DNA of 64,000 nt from positions 21,594-85,593 of the forward strand of contig NZ_MTAW01000098.1 in assembly GCF_002154725.1 (NCBI RefSeq). Reading direction: 5' to 3'. The notes under the pieces were generated by a model. It worked only from the letters and a program-made list of their open reading frames with translations, had not been told where the DNA came from and did not search any database. A program made the position numbers and the translations under genes. Shown piece by piece: positions 17,701 through 25,224 of this stretch. The stretch is from Nostoc sp. 106C (GTDB lineage: Bacteria; Cyanobacteriota; Cyanobacteriia; Cyanobacteriales; Nostocaceae). Positions within the stretch are counted from its first letter, which is position 1; each line of letters begins with the position of its first letter.

Positions 17701-18543
17701 TTACAAAGTATCAACTCTGGCCTCAATTGTACTTTGAACAGATGAAGAGACATTAGAAAGCAAATTGTAACCCGTGTTCACTTCGATAGAGTCAACACTA
17801 ACTCTATAGTCTCTCCAATTTGCACTAACACTTTGTGTATTCGGTGTGTTTACAGCAATTACTCTTGTGCTAGTAGTTACGCTACTAGCTCCATTATTTG
17901 GCCTATCTAAGACTACAATCACCTTCCAAATTCTGGATGGGACTGTAACGTTACCATTAGCGATAGTAGTTTTTGTTCCGTTTGACCCTGTTCCACCAGT
18001 GCCATAAGAACCTGAAATAATGTAGAGTTCTTTTCCTTGATTAACCACCAAATCTCTACAATAATTTTCCAGATTTGCCCATAGTCCCTGATTATTATTG
18101 GGTGCTTGGGGGATCATATTTGTCATTAAAAATGTGGCTGAGTTATTGGCTATCGTATTTGTCCTATCTGCAGAGGGAGTCATGTGACCACGGTCAAAGC
18201 CACTACCACTGTAATCAGTGCCACTTACTCGATAGCAGCTTGAAGGTAATGTAGTATCTGCACGGAAATCATCTTGGCGAGGCGCACTTCCTAACCATGA
18301 TGGGTTTAACTGCCAACTTACCCAATTTGGCGTTCCTCTGTAGCAGTTATAGGAAACCGCATACTGAGTTTTGTTTAATAACAAATTATTGTAACTAGTG
18401 CCAGCACCGCTCGGATTTCCCATAGTCAAATGTACACTTGATGTTTGAGCAGTTATTGGCTTTTGTAGGTAATTCAGCAGCGTGAAAAATATTGCAGGTG
18501 CAGCTATAGGTAGAATGACCCTGAAAAGTTTAGACTTCTTCAT
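17701..18543 (-). CDS. nucA: Secreted sugar-non-specific DNA/RNA endonuclease NucA
   Basis: 280 residues. A long signal/anchor sequence at the N-terminus is followed by a beta-beta-alpha-metal nuclease domain: WVSWQLNPSWLG, the catalytic DRGHMTPSADR (His general base) and NMIPQAPNNNQGLWANLE with the Asn metal ligand and the family Glu. Enzymes of this type cut single- and double-stranded DNA and RNA with Mg2+ or Mn2+ and are exported. The cognate inhibitor gene nuiA faces it 59 bases away. Possible roles are scavenging of nucleic acid phosphate or defence against free DNA. Confidence 0.93.
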   Translation of the reverse strand: MKKSKLFRVILPIAAPAIFFTLLNYLQKPITAQTSSVHLTMGNPSGAGTSYNNLLLNKTQYAVSYNCYRGTPNWVSWQLNPSWLGSAPRQDDFRADTTLPSSCYRVSGTDYSGSGFDRGHMTPSADRTNTIANNSATFLMTNMIPQAPNNNQGLWANLENYCRDLVVNQGKELYIISGSYGTGGTGSNGTKTTIANGNVTVPSRIWKVIVVLDRPNNGASSVTTSTRVIAVNTPNTQSVSANWRDYRVSVDSIEVNTGYNLLSNVSSSVQSTIEARVDTL

Positions 18544-19251
18544 TTGTCGTGATTTGTTTTAACAAAGTACTTGTTTCCGTAAAAATTACAGAAACCAAAT
18601 AAATTTCAGCAGTTAAAATTTAAATACCTTTTAATAAGGAGAAGTAAAGAATATATCTATTTAATGTTAAAAAATAGTAATCACTTAAGTATACTAGTGA
18701 TTTTAGCTATTAAATATTATTAATAAGGCAGAAGGTTTCTAACTTAAACTAACAAATCATATTATTATGAAGTTCATTTACAACACAATGCCTCGGCTAA
18801 ACAAAGCCTGTGTTCGACGATCGCTAGCCTCAATCAAAAATTCCATCAAGCAACCACAAGTTTCGTTTAGCAAAAGTATAATTGAGGCTCTAAAATTTTA
18901 TCTCTAAACTTGATAAAGACAAGCTGAATCATTACCAGCAAAAAATCACCTGAATGCCTATATTCTTTAATGTTTTATTAACCCAATTTTAATTGGTCTT
19001 TAAATATAAAATATTTGTTTAGAAGAATAGTATAACCTCTACTAATTAGAGATGAGTATATGATTCTGGCTAATTATCAATCTTATTTTGGCTGTCAAGA
19101 GCAAATCAGCCTTAACATCTTAGTTGCAGCCACTAAAATCAAAGTATTCTAATTGAGTCGAAGATCTAAGGCTCAACCTCTGCTTATAGTTTGTTAATTT
19201 TGAAATTATATACATTTTATAGATATATTGATTTCTGAATCAGGAGAAAAA
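18544..19251. other. AT-rich intergenic region, nothing clear
   Basis: About 700 bases between the divergent nucA and the next plus-strand gene. An inverted pair AGCCTCAAT (about 18826) and ATTGAGGCT (about 18881) flanks 45 bases and could fold. No reading frame, MITE end or known motif was found. Promoters for both flanking genes are expected here. Confidence 0.45.
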
Positions 19252-19521
19252 ATGACAGATAAAGATGAGTTTTTGCACACAAGTAATCGCTATTATGGCG
19301 AAATTAAACCGGAGAACTTGCTATTTAATGCTAACTTACAAGAATTTGCCAGTAAAGTCGATTACATCTGCTCTCTAGAAACTGGAGGGAAAATCAATCC
19401 TTTAGAGGCTTATGAACAAATTAAAACGCTTTGGGAAAAATTAGATTATTCCAAAAAGCAGCTCAACATAGGTAAAAACCTCTTTGACAGTGAAGACGGT
19501 AGCTCGGAGGAAGAAGCATAA
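19252..19521 (+). CDS. Conserved cyanobacterial small protein (DUF7219-like)
   Basis: 89 residues from the ATG at 19252, which has an AGGAG site eight bases upstream; a longer frame starts at 19228. The sequence TDKDEFLHTSNRYYGEIKPE, then LLFNANLQEFASKVDYICSLETGGKI, then EAYEQIKTLWEKL and an acidic tail resembles a small family common in cyanobacteria (I recall it as DUF7219; some homologues are labelled 'isochorismate synthase' without basis). It is probably helical, soluble and non-enzymatic. Function unknown. A strong terminator follows at 19641. Confidence 0.7.
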   Translation: MTDKDEFLHTSNRYYGEIKPENLLFNANLQEFASKVDYICSLETGGKINPLEAYEQIKTLWEKLDYSKKQLNIGKNLFDSEDGSSEEEA

Positions 19522-19640
19522 ACTAATTAAATAAGGCTAGATTTAGCAAAGATAGGAGCGTAAAAAAAGGCTTTATCGCTACTTTGATGAAATCGAATAA
19601 TAGACTTCTTGTAAAAAATCAGAATAAGAATCAAAAAACT

Positions 19641-19680
19641 ACAGATGCACACAGATATATATCTATGTGCATCTGTTTTT
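19641..19680 (+). terminator. Rho-independent terminator
   Basis: A perfect 11-bp stem ACAGATGCACA/TGTGCATCTGT with a 14-base loop is followed by TTTTT. It lies 120 bases after the small conserved gene and just before the convergent metK remnant. Confidence 0.75.
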
Positions 19681-19723
19681 ATCTGTGGTTCGGTATCTAA
19701 CAAATCTGCTTATATTCAGAGGT

Positions 19724-19984
19724 TTATTGCAAAACCGATGCCTTATCAATTTCCTCCCAAGGCAAAACACCAATATCTAACCTACCCACATGGCCGTAGG
19801 CGGCAAGCTTTTTATAAAATCCGCCTTTAACGATCGCAGGTAAGTATCTCAGATTAAACTCGCGAATAATCCCCGCCAGCCGAAAATCAAAATTCTTTTC
19901 CAGAATTACGGCAATTTCTTCATCATCCATTTTACCTGTGCCAAAGGTTTCTACCTGAATGCTCACCAAATACTGATGAAAATT
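19724..19984 (-). pseudogene. C-terminal remnant of S-adenosylmethionine synthetase
   Basis: The minus-strand frame reads VSIQVETFGTGKMDDEEIA, then FDFRLAGIIREFNLR, then FYKKLAAYGHVGR and ends with LPWEEIDKASVLQ. This is the C-terminal quarter of MetK (family pattern: VDTFGTGK, LRPAGII, AAYGHFGR, PWE.TDK). A TAG stop lies in frame a few codons upstream (about 19985-19990) and none of the remaining 300 residues is present. With no ATG and no full domain it should not make active enzyme; it is a relic of a duplicated or displaced metK. Confidence 0.85.
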
Positions 19985-20194
19985 TGGATTCTATGCTTCC
20001 TATAGATTCCAATCCTACAAGCGCCTTTTTTGATTAAAGCTAGCTAATTGAAATCAGACGGCAAAATTTTAGAACATAAATATTTTATTTTTATTCAATA
20101 AAAAGCCACAACTTACGCTTAAATAATTTTCCTCTGCACTAGAATCAACAGATATTAAGCCTAAATTCAGTTATAAATTCTGAGGAGAATCAAC

Positions 20195-20440
20195 ATGGAA
20201 AAGCACAAAAAAAGCTACAACGGTCATCTAGAAATAAACAGTCTAATTGATGATGCTGTAAATAATGCGATCGCACGACGCAATCAAGGTTTGGTTTCAG
20301 AAGATGCTTTGGCAGCTGTATCTGATGAAGAAGCCAAAAATGTTGCAGGTGGTCTAGCATCTACAACTACAACCATTGGTTTGATTGCTAAACCTCCGAT
20401 TATTGTAGGCATCATCGCCATCCCCACTGAAACCATTTAG
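20195..20440 (+). CDS. Candidate RiPP precursor with Gly-Gly leader, Thr-rich core
   Basis: 81 residues with a GAGGAG ribosome binding site. The polar leader ends with SDEEAKNVAGG, a double-glycine cleavage site of the C39-peptidase type. The remaining 27 residues (start LASTTTTIGLIAKPP, end AIPTETI) are hydrophobic and rich in Thr, Ile and Pro, with no Cys. The leader is not of Nif11 type, unlike the next two precursors. It is the first gene of an apparent operon with the Cys-rich protein (32 bases on), the Nif11 precursors and the radical SAM enzyme. Which enzyme modifies it is unknown; the Thr run would suit the kinase/lyase pair further on. Confidence 0.7.
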   Translation: MEKHKKSYNGHLEINSLIDDAVNNAIARRNQGLVSEDALAAVSDEEAKNVAGGLASTTTTIGLIAKPPIIVGIIAIPTETI

Positions 20441-20472
20441 CCATAAAGATTCTCTTCAATGAGGCTCAATTA

Positions 20473-20910
20473 ATGGAAAACATTGCTGCTGAAAAAACTA
20501 CACTTTGCCCCAGTGCTAGACCAGAACCTGAGAATAGTGTGGTTTTCGGTCTTATCAGTGGAACAGTAGCAGAACCCCGTGTAGCTTATCTTAAGCAGCC
20601 GCAAACACTCACGGATGAACTCATAGCCAAAGCTAGCCCAGTTACACCCGCGGAAATTTTTCGCACAGCCTCGCCTTGTGCCATAAAAGGTTGCCAACAT
20701 TTTGATGGACAAGATTGTCGTCTAGCTACGCGCATTGTCGAAAAGTTACCTGCAATAGCAGAGGAATTACCCCCTTGTGCCATACGCAGAGATTGCCGAT
20801 GGTGGCAACAAGAAGGTAAGGCAGCTTGTATGCGTTGTCCTCAAGTAATTACAGATAACTACAATGCCTCTGAACTAGCAATTGAAGTAGCAATGCCAAC
20901 TGCTATTTAA
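20473..20910 (+). CDS. Cys-rich protein of a radical-SAM RiPP cluster (possible partner protein)
   Basis: 145 residues. The first half is Pro- and Ala-rich (VVFGLISGTVAEPRVAYLKQ). The second half has two similar Cys clusters (ASPCAIKGCQHFDGQDC and PPCAIRRDCRWWQQEGKAAC followed by MRC), suggesting a metal or iron-sulfur site. No Gly-Gly site is present, so it is unlikely to be a precursor. It sits between precursor genes and 0.8 kb before the radical SAM gene. In PlpXY-type spliceases a small partner protein (PlpY) is required; this is a candidate for that role by position and Cys content only. Confidence 0.6.
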   Translation: MENIAAEKTTLCPSARPEPENSVVFGLISGTVAEPRVAYLKQPQTLTDELIAKASPVTPAEIFRTASPCAIKGCQHFDGQDCRLATRIVEKLPAIAEELPPCAIRRDCRWWQQEGKAACMRCPQVITDNYNASELAIEVAMPTAI

Positions 20911-20929
20911 CTCATCGCAGGAGCAGATT

Positions 20930-21247
20930 ATGTCCTTAGAAAATGTTAGATCTTTCTATGAAAGACTAGCATCTGATGAAGCTTTCCGTAACCAAATACA
21001 AAGTGTTGAAAGCAAGGATGCGGGTAGAGAAATTTTGCAAAACGCTGGTTTTGATTTTACTCCAGCAGAATTTGAAGAATATACAGAGCAATTGCTAGAA
21101 ACTAATGCAGCCAATGATGATTTAAAAGATTTAAATCCACAAGAATTAGAAGCTGTATTTGGTGGAGCAATACCTGTAATTTTTCCCGGTGTTCTGCCAA
21201 TCCTGATGTACGGAGTCGTAATTACCCAAATTCGTGGGTTGCTCTAA
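20930..21247 (+). CDS. Nif11-type RiPP precursor with an MYG splice-type motif
   Basis: 105 residues with an AGGAG site at 20919-20923. The leader (MSLENVRSFYERLASDEAFR) followed by FEEYTEQLLE is the Nif11 type and ends ELEAVFGG. The 28-residue core, which starts AIPVIFPGV, contains LMYGV. In splicease systems the Tyr-Gly of an XYG motif marks where a tyramine unit is cut out, leaving an alpha-keto-beta-amino acid. The core has no Cys. It shares most of its leader with the next gene, so the two are paralogues with different cores under one maturation enzyme. Confidence 0.85.
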   Translation: MSLENVRSFYERLASDEAFRNQIQSVESKDAGREILQNAGFDFTPAEFEEYTEQLLETNAANDDLKDLNPQELEAVFGGAIPVIFPGVLPILMYGVVITQIRGLL

Positions 21248-21287
21248 TTCCTGATGGAGAATTTTGGTTTTTCTTAAGGAGAAAATT

Positions 21288-21641
21288 ATGTCTTTAGAGA
21301 ACGTCAGAGCATTTTACGAAAAGCTAGCATCTGATGAAGCTTTTCGTAGCAAAATGCAAACTGTTGAAAGTAAGGATGAATGTAGCCAAGTTGTCAAAAG
21401 TGCTGGCTTTGATTTTACCCAAGAAGAGTTTGAAGAATATACAACTCAATTATTAGAATCAAATGCTGCTGAAGGTGATCTCAAAGATTTAGGCGAAAAA
21501 GAACTAGAAGCCGTTTTTGGCGGCATTCTTGGTAAGCCCATAGTTCAACCTTTATATGGAGTGATTGTGTGGCCTCCTATTAAATGGCCGCCTATTTACC
21601 CTCAGCCTTTGTATGGAGTTGTCACCACCACTGATATTTGA
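21288..21641 (+). CDS. Nif11-type RiPP precursor with two LYG motifs
   Basis: 117 residues from the ATG at 21288, which has an AAGGAG site six bases upstream and matches the neighbouring leader (MSLENVRAFYEKLASDEAFR). The leader ends ELEAVFGG. The 38-residue core carries PLYGV twice, separated by the Trp- and Pro-rich IVWPPIKWPPIYPQ. Two XYG motifs would allow two tyramine excisions and so two alpha-keto-beta-amino acids if the adjacent radical SAM enzyme is a splicease. Core Trp/Pro spacing is unusual. A strong hairpin separates this gene from the enzyme gene. Confidence 0.87.
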   Translation: MSLENVRAFYEKLASDEAFRSKMQTVESKDECSQVVKSAGFDFTQEEFEEYTTQLLESNAAEGDLKDLGEKELEAVFGGILGKPIVQPLYGVIVWPPIKWPPIYPQPLYGVVTTTDI

Positions 21642-21667
21642 GGCAACTTAAAAAAGCTCAAGTTTAT

Positions 21668-21695
21668 GGGGAGGGATAAACTCTCATCCCTCCCC
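21668..21695 (+). terminator. Hairpin between precursor and enzyme gene (likely attenuator)
   Basis: A perfect 10-bp stem GGGGAGGGAT/ATCCCTCCCC with an 8-base loop lies 26 bases after the precursor stop. It has no long T-run, so it may be a leaky terminator or an RNA-stabilising 3' end that keeps precursor levels above enzyme levels. The ribosome binding site AAGGGAG for the next gene follows. Confidence 0.65.
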
Positions 21696-21728
21696 TTCGA
21701 GAACAATTGATTAAGGGAGTTTATTCTC

Positions 21729-22985
21729 ATGACCTATCGCAGAATTAGTTATGCGGTTTGGGAAATTACCCTGAAGTGCAATCTTGCTTGTCAGCATTGT
21801 GGTTCTCGCGCTGGCCATACAAGGGCAAAAGAACTTTCTACTGAAGAAGCCCTTGATTTGGTCAGACAGATGGCGGAAGTTGGGATTACAGAAGTAACAA
21901 TCATTGGCGGTGAGGCTTTTCTGCGTCCTGATTGGCTAGAGATTGCCCAAGCAATTACCAAAGCGGGAATGCTTTGCGGTATGACTACCGGGGGCTATGG
22001 TATTACTCTAGACACAGCACACAAAATGAAGGAAGCTGGAATTCATGTGATTTCTGTGTCTGTTGATGGTTTAGAAACAACTCACGATCGCATCCGTGGT
22101 AGACAAGGTTCATGGCAATGGGCGTTTAAAACCATGAGCCATCTGAAGCAAGCGGGTATTCCCTTCGGTTGCAATACGCAAATCAATCGCCTATCTGCAC
22201 CAGAATTCCCTCGTATCTATGAACATCTGCGCGATGCGGGAATCTTCGCTTGGCAAATTCAATTAACCGTACCGATGGGGAATGCAGCCGATAATAGCGA
22301 AATTCTGCTGCAACCTTATGAATTACTGGATGTATACCCGATGATTGCGCGTGTTGCTCAACGAGCCAAGCAAGAAGGGGTACAAGTACAACCGGGAAAT
22401 AACATCGGCTACTACGGCCCTTATGAGCGCTTTTTACGAGGCGGCGATGCTTGGACGTTTTGGCAAGGGTGCAGTGCGGGATTGTCTGCTTTAGGAATTG
22501 AAGCCGATGGCGCGATTAAAGGTTGCCCTTCACTGCCAACTACAGCTTACACCGGTGGAAATATCCGCGATCGCTCTTTGCACAGCATCATTGAAGAAAC
22601 CGAAGAACTGCGGTTTAATTTAGGCGCTGGTACTCCCAAAGGCACAGAACATTTGTGGGGTTTCTGCAAAACTTGTGAATTTGCCGAACTATGTCGAGGT
22701 GGTTGCAGTTGGACTGCACACGTCTTTTTTGACAAGCGAGGTAATAATCCCTATTGCCATCATCGTGCCCTCACTCAACAAAAACAAGGCATCCGCGAAC
22801 GAGTGTTTCTCCAACGTAGTGCTGATGGTAATCCCTTTGATAATGGAGAATTCGCCTTAGTAGAAGAGCCTATTAATGCTCCTTGGCCGGAAAACGATCC
22901 GCTTCACTTTACTGCTGACCGCATTCAATGGCCAGACAGTTGGCAGGAAGAACCATCACTACCATCTTTAGTTGTTTTGAGTTAA
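21729..22985 (+). CDS. Radical SAM/SPASM RiPP maturase, PlpX (splicease)-like
   Basis: 418 residues. The radical SAM cluster motif is CNLACQHC (residues 17-24), followed by ELSTEEALDLVRQMAE, TIIGGEAFLRPDW (GGE motif) and SVSVDGLETTHDRIRG. The C-terminal SPASM region has Cys in GCSAGLSALG, KGCPSLPT, FCKTCEFAELCRGGC and NPYC, enough for two auxiliary 4Fe-4S clusters. The closest known families mature Nif11 peptides, among them PlpX, which with PlpY cuts tyramine from XYG motifs. Precursors with MYG and LYG motifs directly upstream support this activity, but related enzymes epimerise or cross-link instead, so the reaction remains inferred. Confidence 0.85.
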   Translation: MTYRRISYAVWEITLKCNLACQHCGSRAGHTRAKELSTEEALDLVRQMAEVGITEVTIIGGEAFLRPDWLEIAQAITKAGMLCGMTTGGYGITLDTAHKMKEAGIHVISVSVDGLETTHDRIRGRQGSWQWAFKTMSHLKQAGIPFGCNTQINRLSAPEFPRIYEHLRDAGIFAWQIQLTVPMGNAADNSEILLQPYELLDVYPMIARVAQRAKQEGVQVQPGNNIGYYGPYERFLRGGDAWTFWQGCSAGLSALGIEADGAIKGCPSLPTTAYTGGNIRDRSLHSIIEETEELRFNLGAGTPKGTEHLWGFCKTCEFAELCRGGCSWTAHVFFDKRGNNPYCHHRALTQQKQGIRERVFLQRSADGNPFDNGEFALVEEPINAPWPENDPLHFTADRIQWPDSWQEEPSLPSLVVLS

Positions 22986-23009
22986 ATCAAGTTCGGCAAC
23001 CTGAATCTT

Positions 23010-23204
23010 ATGAATGATAGCTCGACTGATTATCTACCTACAACAGATGGCGATCGCTCTCCATTGGAATTAGACTCTCAAGAACCTCTTTTACCTCGTT
23101 TAGCTTGGAACAGCCAAATAGCATATATGCGAGTTGTCTTTAAAGCTAAAAAGGCTTTAGATCGAATCGAAAAAGAAGCAGGGATTTTGAGCATTAACAA
23201 ATAA
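23010..23204 (+). CDS. Small protein of unknown function behind the radical SAM gene
   Basis: 64 residues, ATG 24 bases after the radical SAM stop codon, without a strong ribosome binding site (CAACCTGAAT precedes it). The N-terminal half is acidic and disordered (STDYLPTTDGDRSP); the C-terminal half is basic and helical (RVVFKAKKALDRIEKEAG). It has no Gly-Gly site and no core-like tail, so it does not look like a precursor. It may be a peptide-binding helper or be spurious; its position in a tight row of same-strand genes favours a real gene. Confidence 0.45.
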   Translation: MNDSSTDYLPTTDGDRSPLELDSQEPLLPRLAWNSQIAYMRVVFKAKKALDRIEKEAGILSINK

Positions 23205-23232
23205 TTTTTTGATAAATCTTCAACATTGGTTT

Positions 23233-23430
23233 ATGTCTAGACTAAAAGTTTCCGATTTAAATTCTGCTGGTTCTGAGTTTTTTCAAGATTCTGAGACTTT
23301 TCTCTTAGACTTAAAAGATGATGAACTTTGTATGCAATATGGTGGAATTTTTATTACCACTAATATCAGCGTAATTAACGTTCCTATCTCCGAAGATATT
23401 TTTGCTCCGTCTATTTCTTTCATTCGGTGA
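23233..23430 (+). CDS. Gly-Gly-leader precursor peptide, Ser/Thr/Ile-rich core
   Basis: 65 residues from the ATG at 23233; a TTG at 23209 would extend it. The leader (VSDLNSAGSEFFQDSETFLL, then DLKDDELCMQYGG) has the same pattern as those at 28403 and 28645 (a D/E-L-x-F-x6-FL-DL-DDEL-xxxx-GG plan). The 27-residue core starts IFITTNISVINVP and ends SISFIR; it has several Ser and Thr and no Cys. The only Cys is in the leader, four residues before the GG. It should be cut and exported by the C39 exporter at 32.9-35.6 kb. Function inferred from the leader and context. Confidence 0.7.
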   Translation: MSRLKVSDLNSAGSEFFQDSETFLLDLKDDELCMQYGGIFITTNISVINVPISEDIFAPSISFIR

Positions 23431-23671
23431 TTGAACATTGATGACTGGTTTAGCGGCTATTGTTGCCTCTAACCTTACCTCTGTAAAAACCTGCCTAACC
23501 ATAATCTGAAGAATCACGATTACTGAACAATACTAAAACAATTATGTTCCAAAAAAATAATTGTTTTAGTTGCTTTAACAATAGTTAAATGTCAAACTTA
23601 TAAATATAGCGATTGGATAACTGATGGAATAATTTTAAAACAAATTTCAACTCAACTCAAAAACCACACCA

Positions 23672-23901
23672 ATGTCTACCATTAAAATTGAAAACATCGC
23701 TCCTAAAGGAAGCGAATTGTTCTCGATCGAGAAAGCTATTTGGATCGGTTGTCAGAAAGCGATATTCTCACCATTCAAGGAGGATATTTAACAATTAACT
23801 ATACAACAGTATTGACAACAAAAACTATAGTAACCACACCATACACCATCATAGGAACAGGGCCAATAATTCAACCAACACCTCCAGTATTCATAGCATA
23901 A
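23672..23901 (+). pseudogene. Frameshifted Gly-Gly-leader precursor, Thr-rich core
   Basis: ATG at 23672 begins MSTIKIENIAPKGSELFS, matching the leader plan of the neighbouring precursors. At about 23726 the frame moves by one base: continuing in the shifted frame gives DRESYLDRLSESDILTIQGG and a 38-residue Thr-, Ile- and Pro-rich core ending PPVFIA before TAA at 23899-23901. The unshifted frame stops after 39 codons. One missing base restores the whole peptide, so this is a recent loss, a sequencing error or, less likely, programmed frameshifting. A terminator hairpin follows at 23943. Confidence 0.75.
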
Positions 23902-23942
23902 GAGGTTTTATTGTTTTGTTTTTGCTGTAGGTTATTTATAAT

Positions 23943-23973
23943 AATAAACCCTCATGGCTAGTGAGAGTTTATT
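23943..23973 (+). terminator. Terminator after the first precursor group
   Basis: Arms AATAAACCCTCA and TGAGAGTTTATT pair over 12 positions with one mismatch around a 7-base loop. It separates the precursor/radical SAM group from the kinase/lyase operon. Confidence 0.65.
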
Positions 23974-24065
23974 ACTTAATAATTTTAAAAAAATATTTCA
24001 CTAGCAATATTGGGTTTTAAAACAAACATTTAAACTTATAAAGCTTGTTCGGACATTTAAAGGTT

Positions 24066-25199
24066 ATGAAATTCATTTTAAACTCCGATAATGTTTTGAC
24101 TTATTTAATTGAGCAGTACGTATGTAATCAATCTGATGCAATTCCCTGCACGATAGAGCCAATAACTGCAAAGAACTTTAATTTATTGCTAACTATTGCA
24201 GATAATCGTAAGCTTCTTGTGAAGCAAGAACGACATAACCAAGAAGGGAAAACTGCTGGTGAGTTTTTGGCTGAGTGGAGAATTCAAAAGTTTTTACAGC
24301 AATTTCCAAGTCTGAATAACTATCAGCATTTTTTACCAGAGGTACTGCATTTTGATGAATACAATTCCATTATTATCTTCAGATACCTCGATAATTATCA
24401 AGATTTAATGGATTTTTACACAAAAGGAAACTCCTTCCCTACAGAAATTGCCACAGCAATTGGTACTATCTTAGGCACTATCCATCGCGATACTTTTAAC
24501 AACCAAGAATATCAAGAATTTTTCTCTAAATCTTCAGATAATTTAATGGTTGACCAAGTATCGTATTTGGTGCGGAGATTGGAAAGGGTTGAACCAGAGA
24601 TTTTTGGCTTGATACCTGATGATGGGTTAAAGTTCTTTGTTCTCTATCAGCGTTATGATAGTTTGGGAGAAGCGATCGCAGAACTAGGTAATGCTGTAAT
24701 TCCTTCTTGTTTAACCCACAATGACCTAAAACTGAATAATATCCTCCTGCAAAAAGATTGGCAGTCCTCCAGCAATCATACAATCCGCTTAATTGATTGG
24801 GAACGTTCTGCTTGGGGAGATCCAGCATTTGATTTGGGAACACTTATTGGTAGCTACGTACAAATTTGGCTGGGTAGCTTAGTCATCAGTAATTCTTTGA
24901 GTATTGAAGAATCTCTGCGTTTAGCAATGACACCTTTAGAACTACTTCAGCCTTCAATTGGCGCATTAACTCAAGCTTATTTAAATAGCTTTCCAGAAAT
25001 TGAAAAACATCGCCCTGACTTTTTACAGCGGGTAGTGCAATTTACAGGTTTTGCCTTAATTCAACAAATTCAGGCGATGATTCAATATCAAAAATACTTT
25101 GGCAATACAGGAATTGCGATGCTTCAGGTTGCTAAAACATTATTATGTCGTCCTGTACAATCAATGCCAACAATTTTTGGTACTGCTACGGTTATATAA
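24066..25199 (+). CDS. APH-like phosphotransferase, putative RiPP Ser/Thr kinase
   Basis: 377 residues from the ATG at 24066 (AAAGG upstream). The fold is that of aminoglycoside/choline kinases: LLVKQERHN (N-lobe Lys), SIIIFRYLDNYQDLMDF (hinge), LGTIHRDTF, the catalytic CLTHNDLKLNNILL (HxDxxxxN) and IRLIDWERSAWGDPAFDLG (metal-binding Asp). The next gene encodes a HopA1-like protein. Such kinase/HopA1 pairs (TvaC/TvaD of thioviridamide, LxmK/LxmY of class V lanthipeptides) phosphorylate Ser/Thr of a precursor and then eliminate phosphate to give dehydroamino acids. The same role here is inferred from the pairing and the surrounding precursor genes. Confidence 0.8.
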   Translation: MKFILNSDNVLTYLIEQYVCNQSDAIPCTIEPITAKNFNLLLTIADNRKLLVKQERHNQEGKTAGEFLAEWRIQKFLQQFPSLNNYQHFLPEVLHFDEYNSIIIFRYLDNYQDLMDFYTKGNSFPTEIATAIGTILGTIHRDTFNNQEYQEFFSKSSDNLMVDQVSYLVRRLERVEPEIFGLIPDDGLKFFVLYQRYDSLGEAIAELGNAVIPSCLTHNDLKLNNILLQKDWQSSSNHTIRLIDWERSAWGDPAFDLGTLIGSYVQIWLGSLVISNSLSIEESLRLAMTPLELLQPSIGALTQAYLNSFPEIEKHRPDFLQRVVQFTGFALIQQIQAMIQYQKYFGNTGIAMLQVAKTLLCRPVQSMPTIFGTATVI

Positions 25200-25224
25200 A
25201 TCATTTCATTGCAACTAAATAATT

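Noticed and set aside
19645..19830. 61-codon plus-strand frame
   Set aside because: It starts inside a terminator hairpin and runs opposite to the metK remnant.
20470..20783. Minus-strand frames opposite to the Cys-rich RiPP gene
   Set aside because: No own ribosome binding sites; the plus-strand frame fits the operon spacing.
24526..24843. 105-codon minus-strand frame in the kinase gene
   Set aside because: Shadow of the kinase frame, which carries the catalytic motifs.
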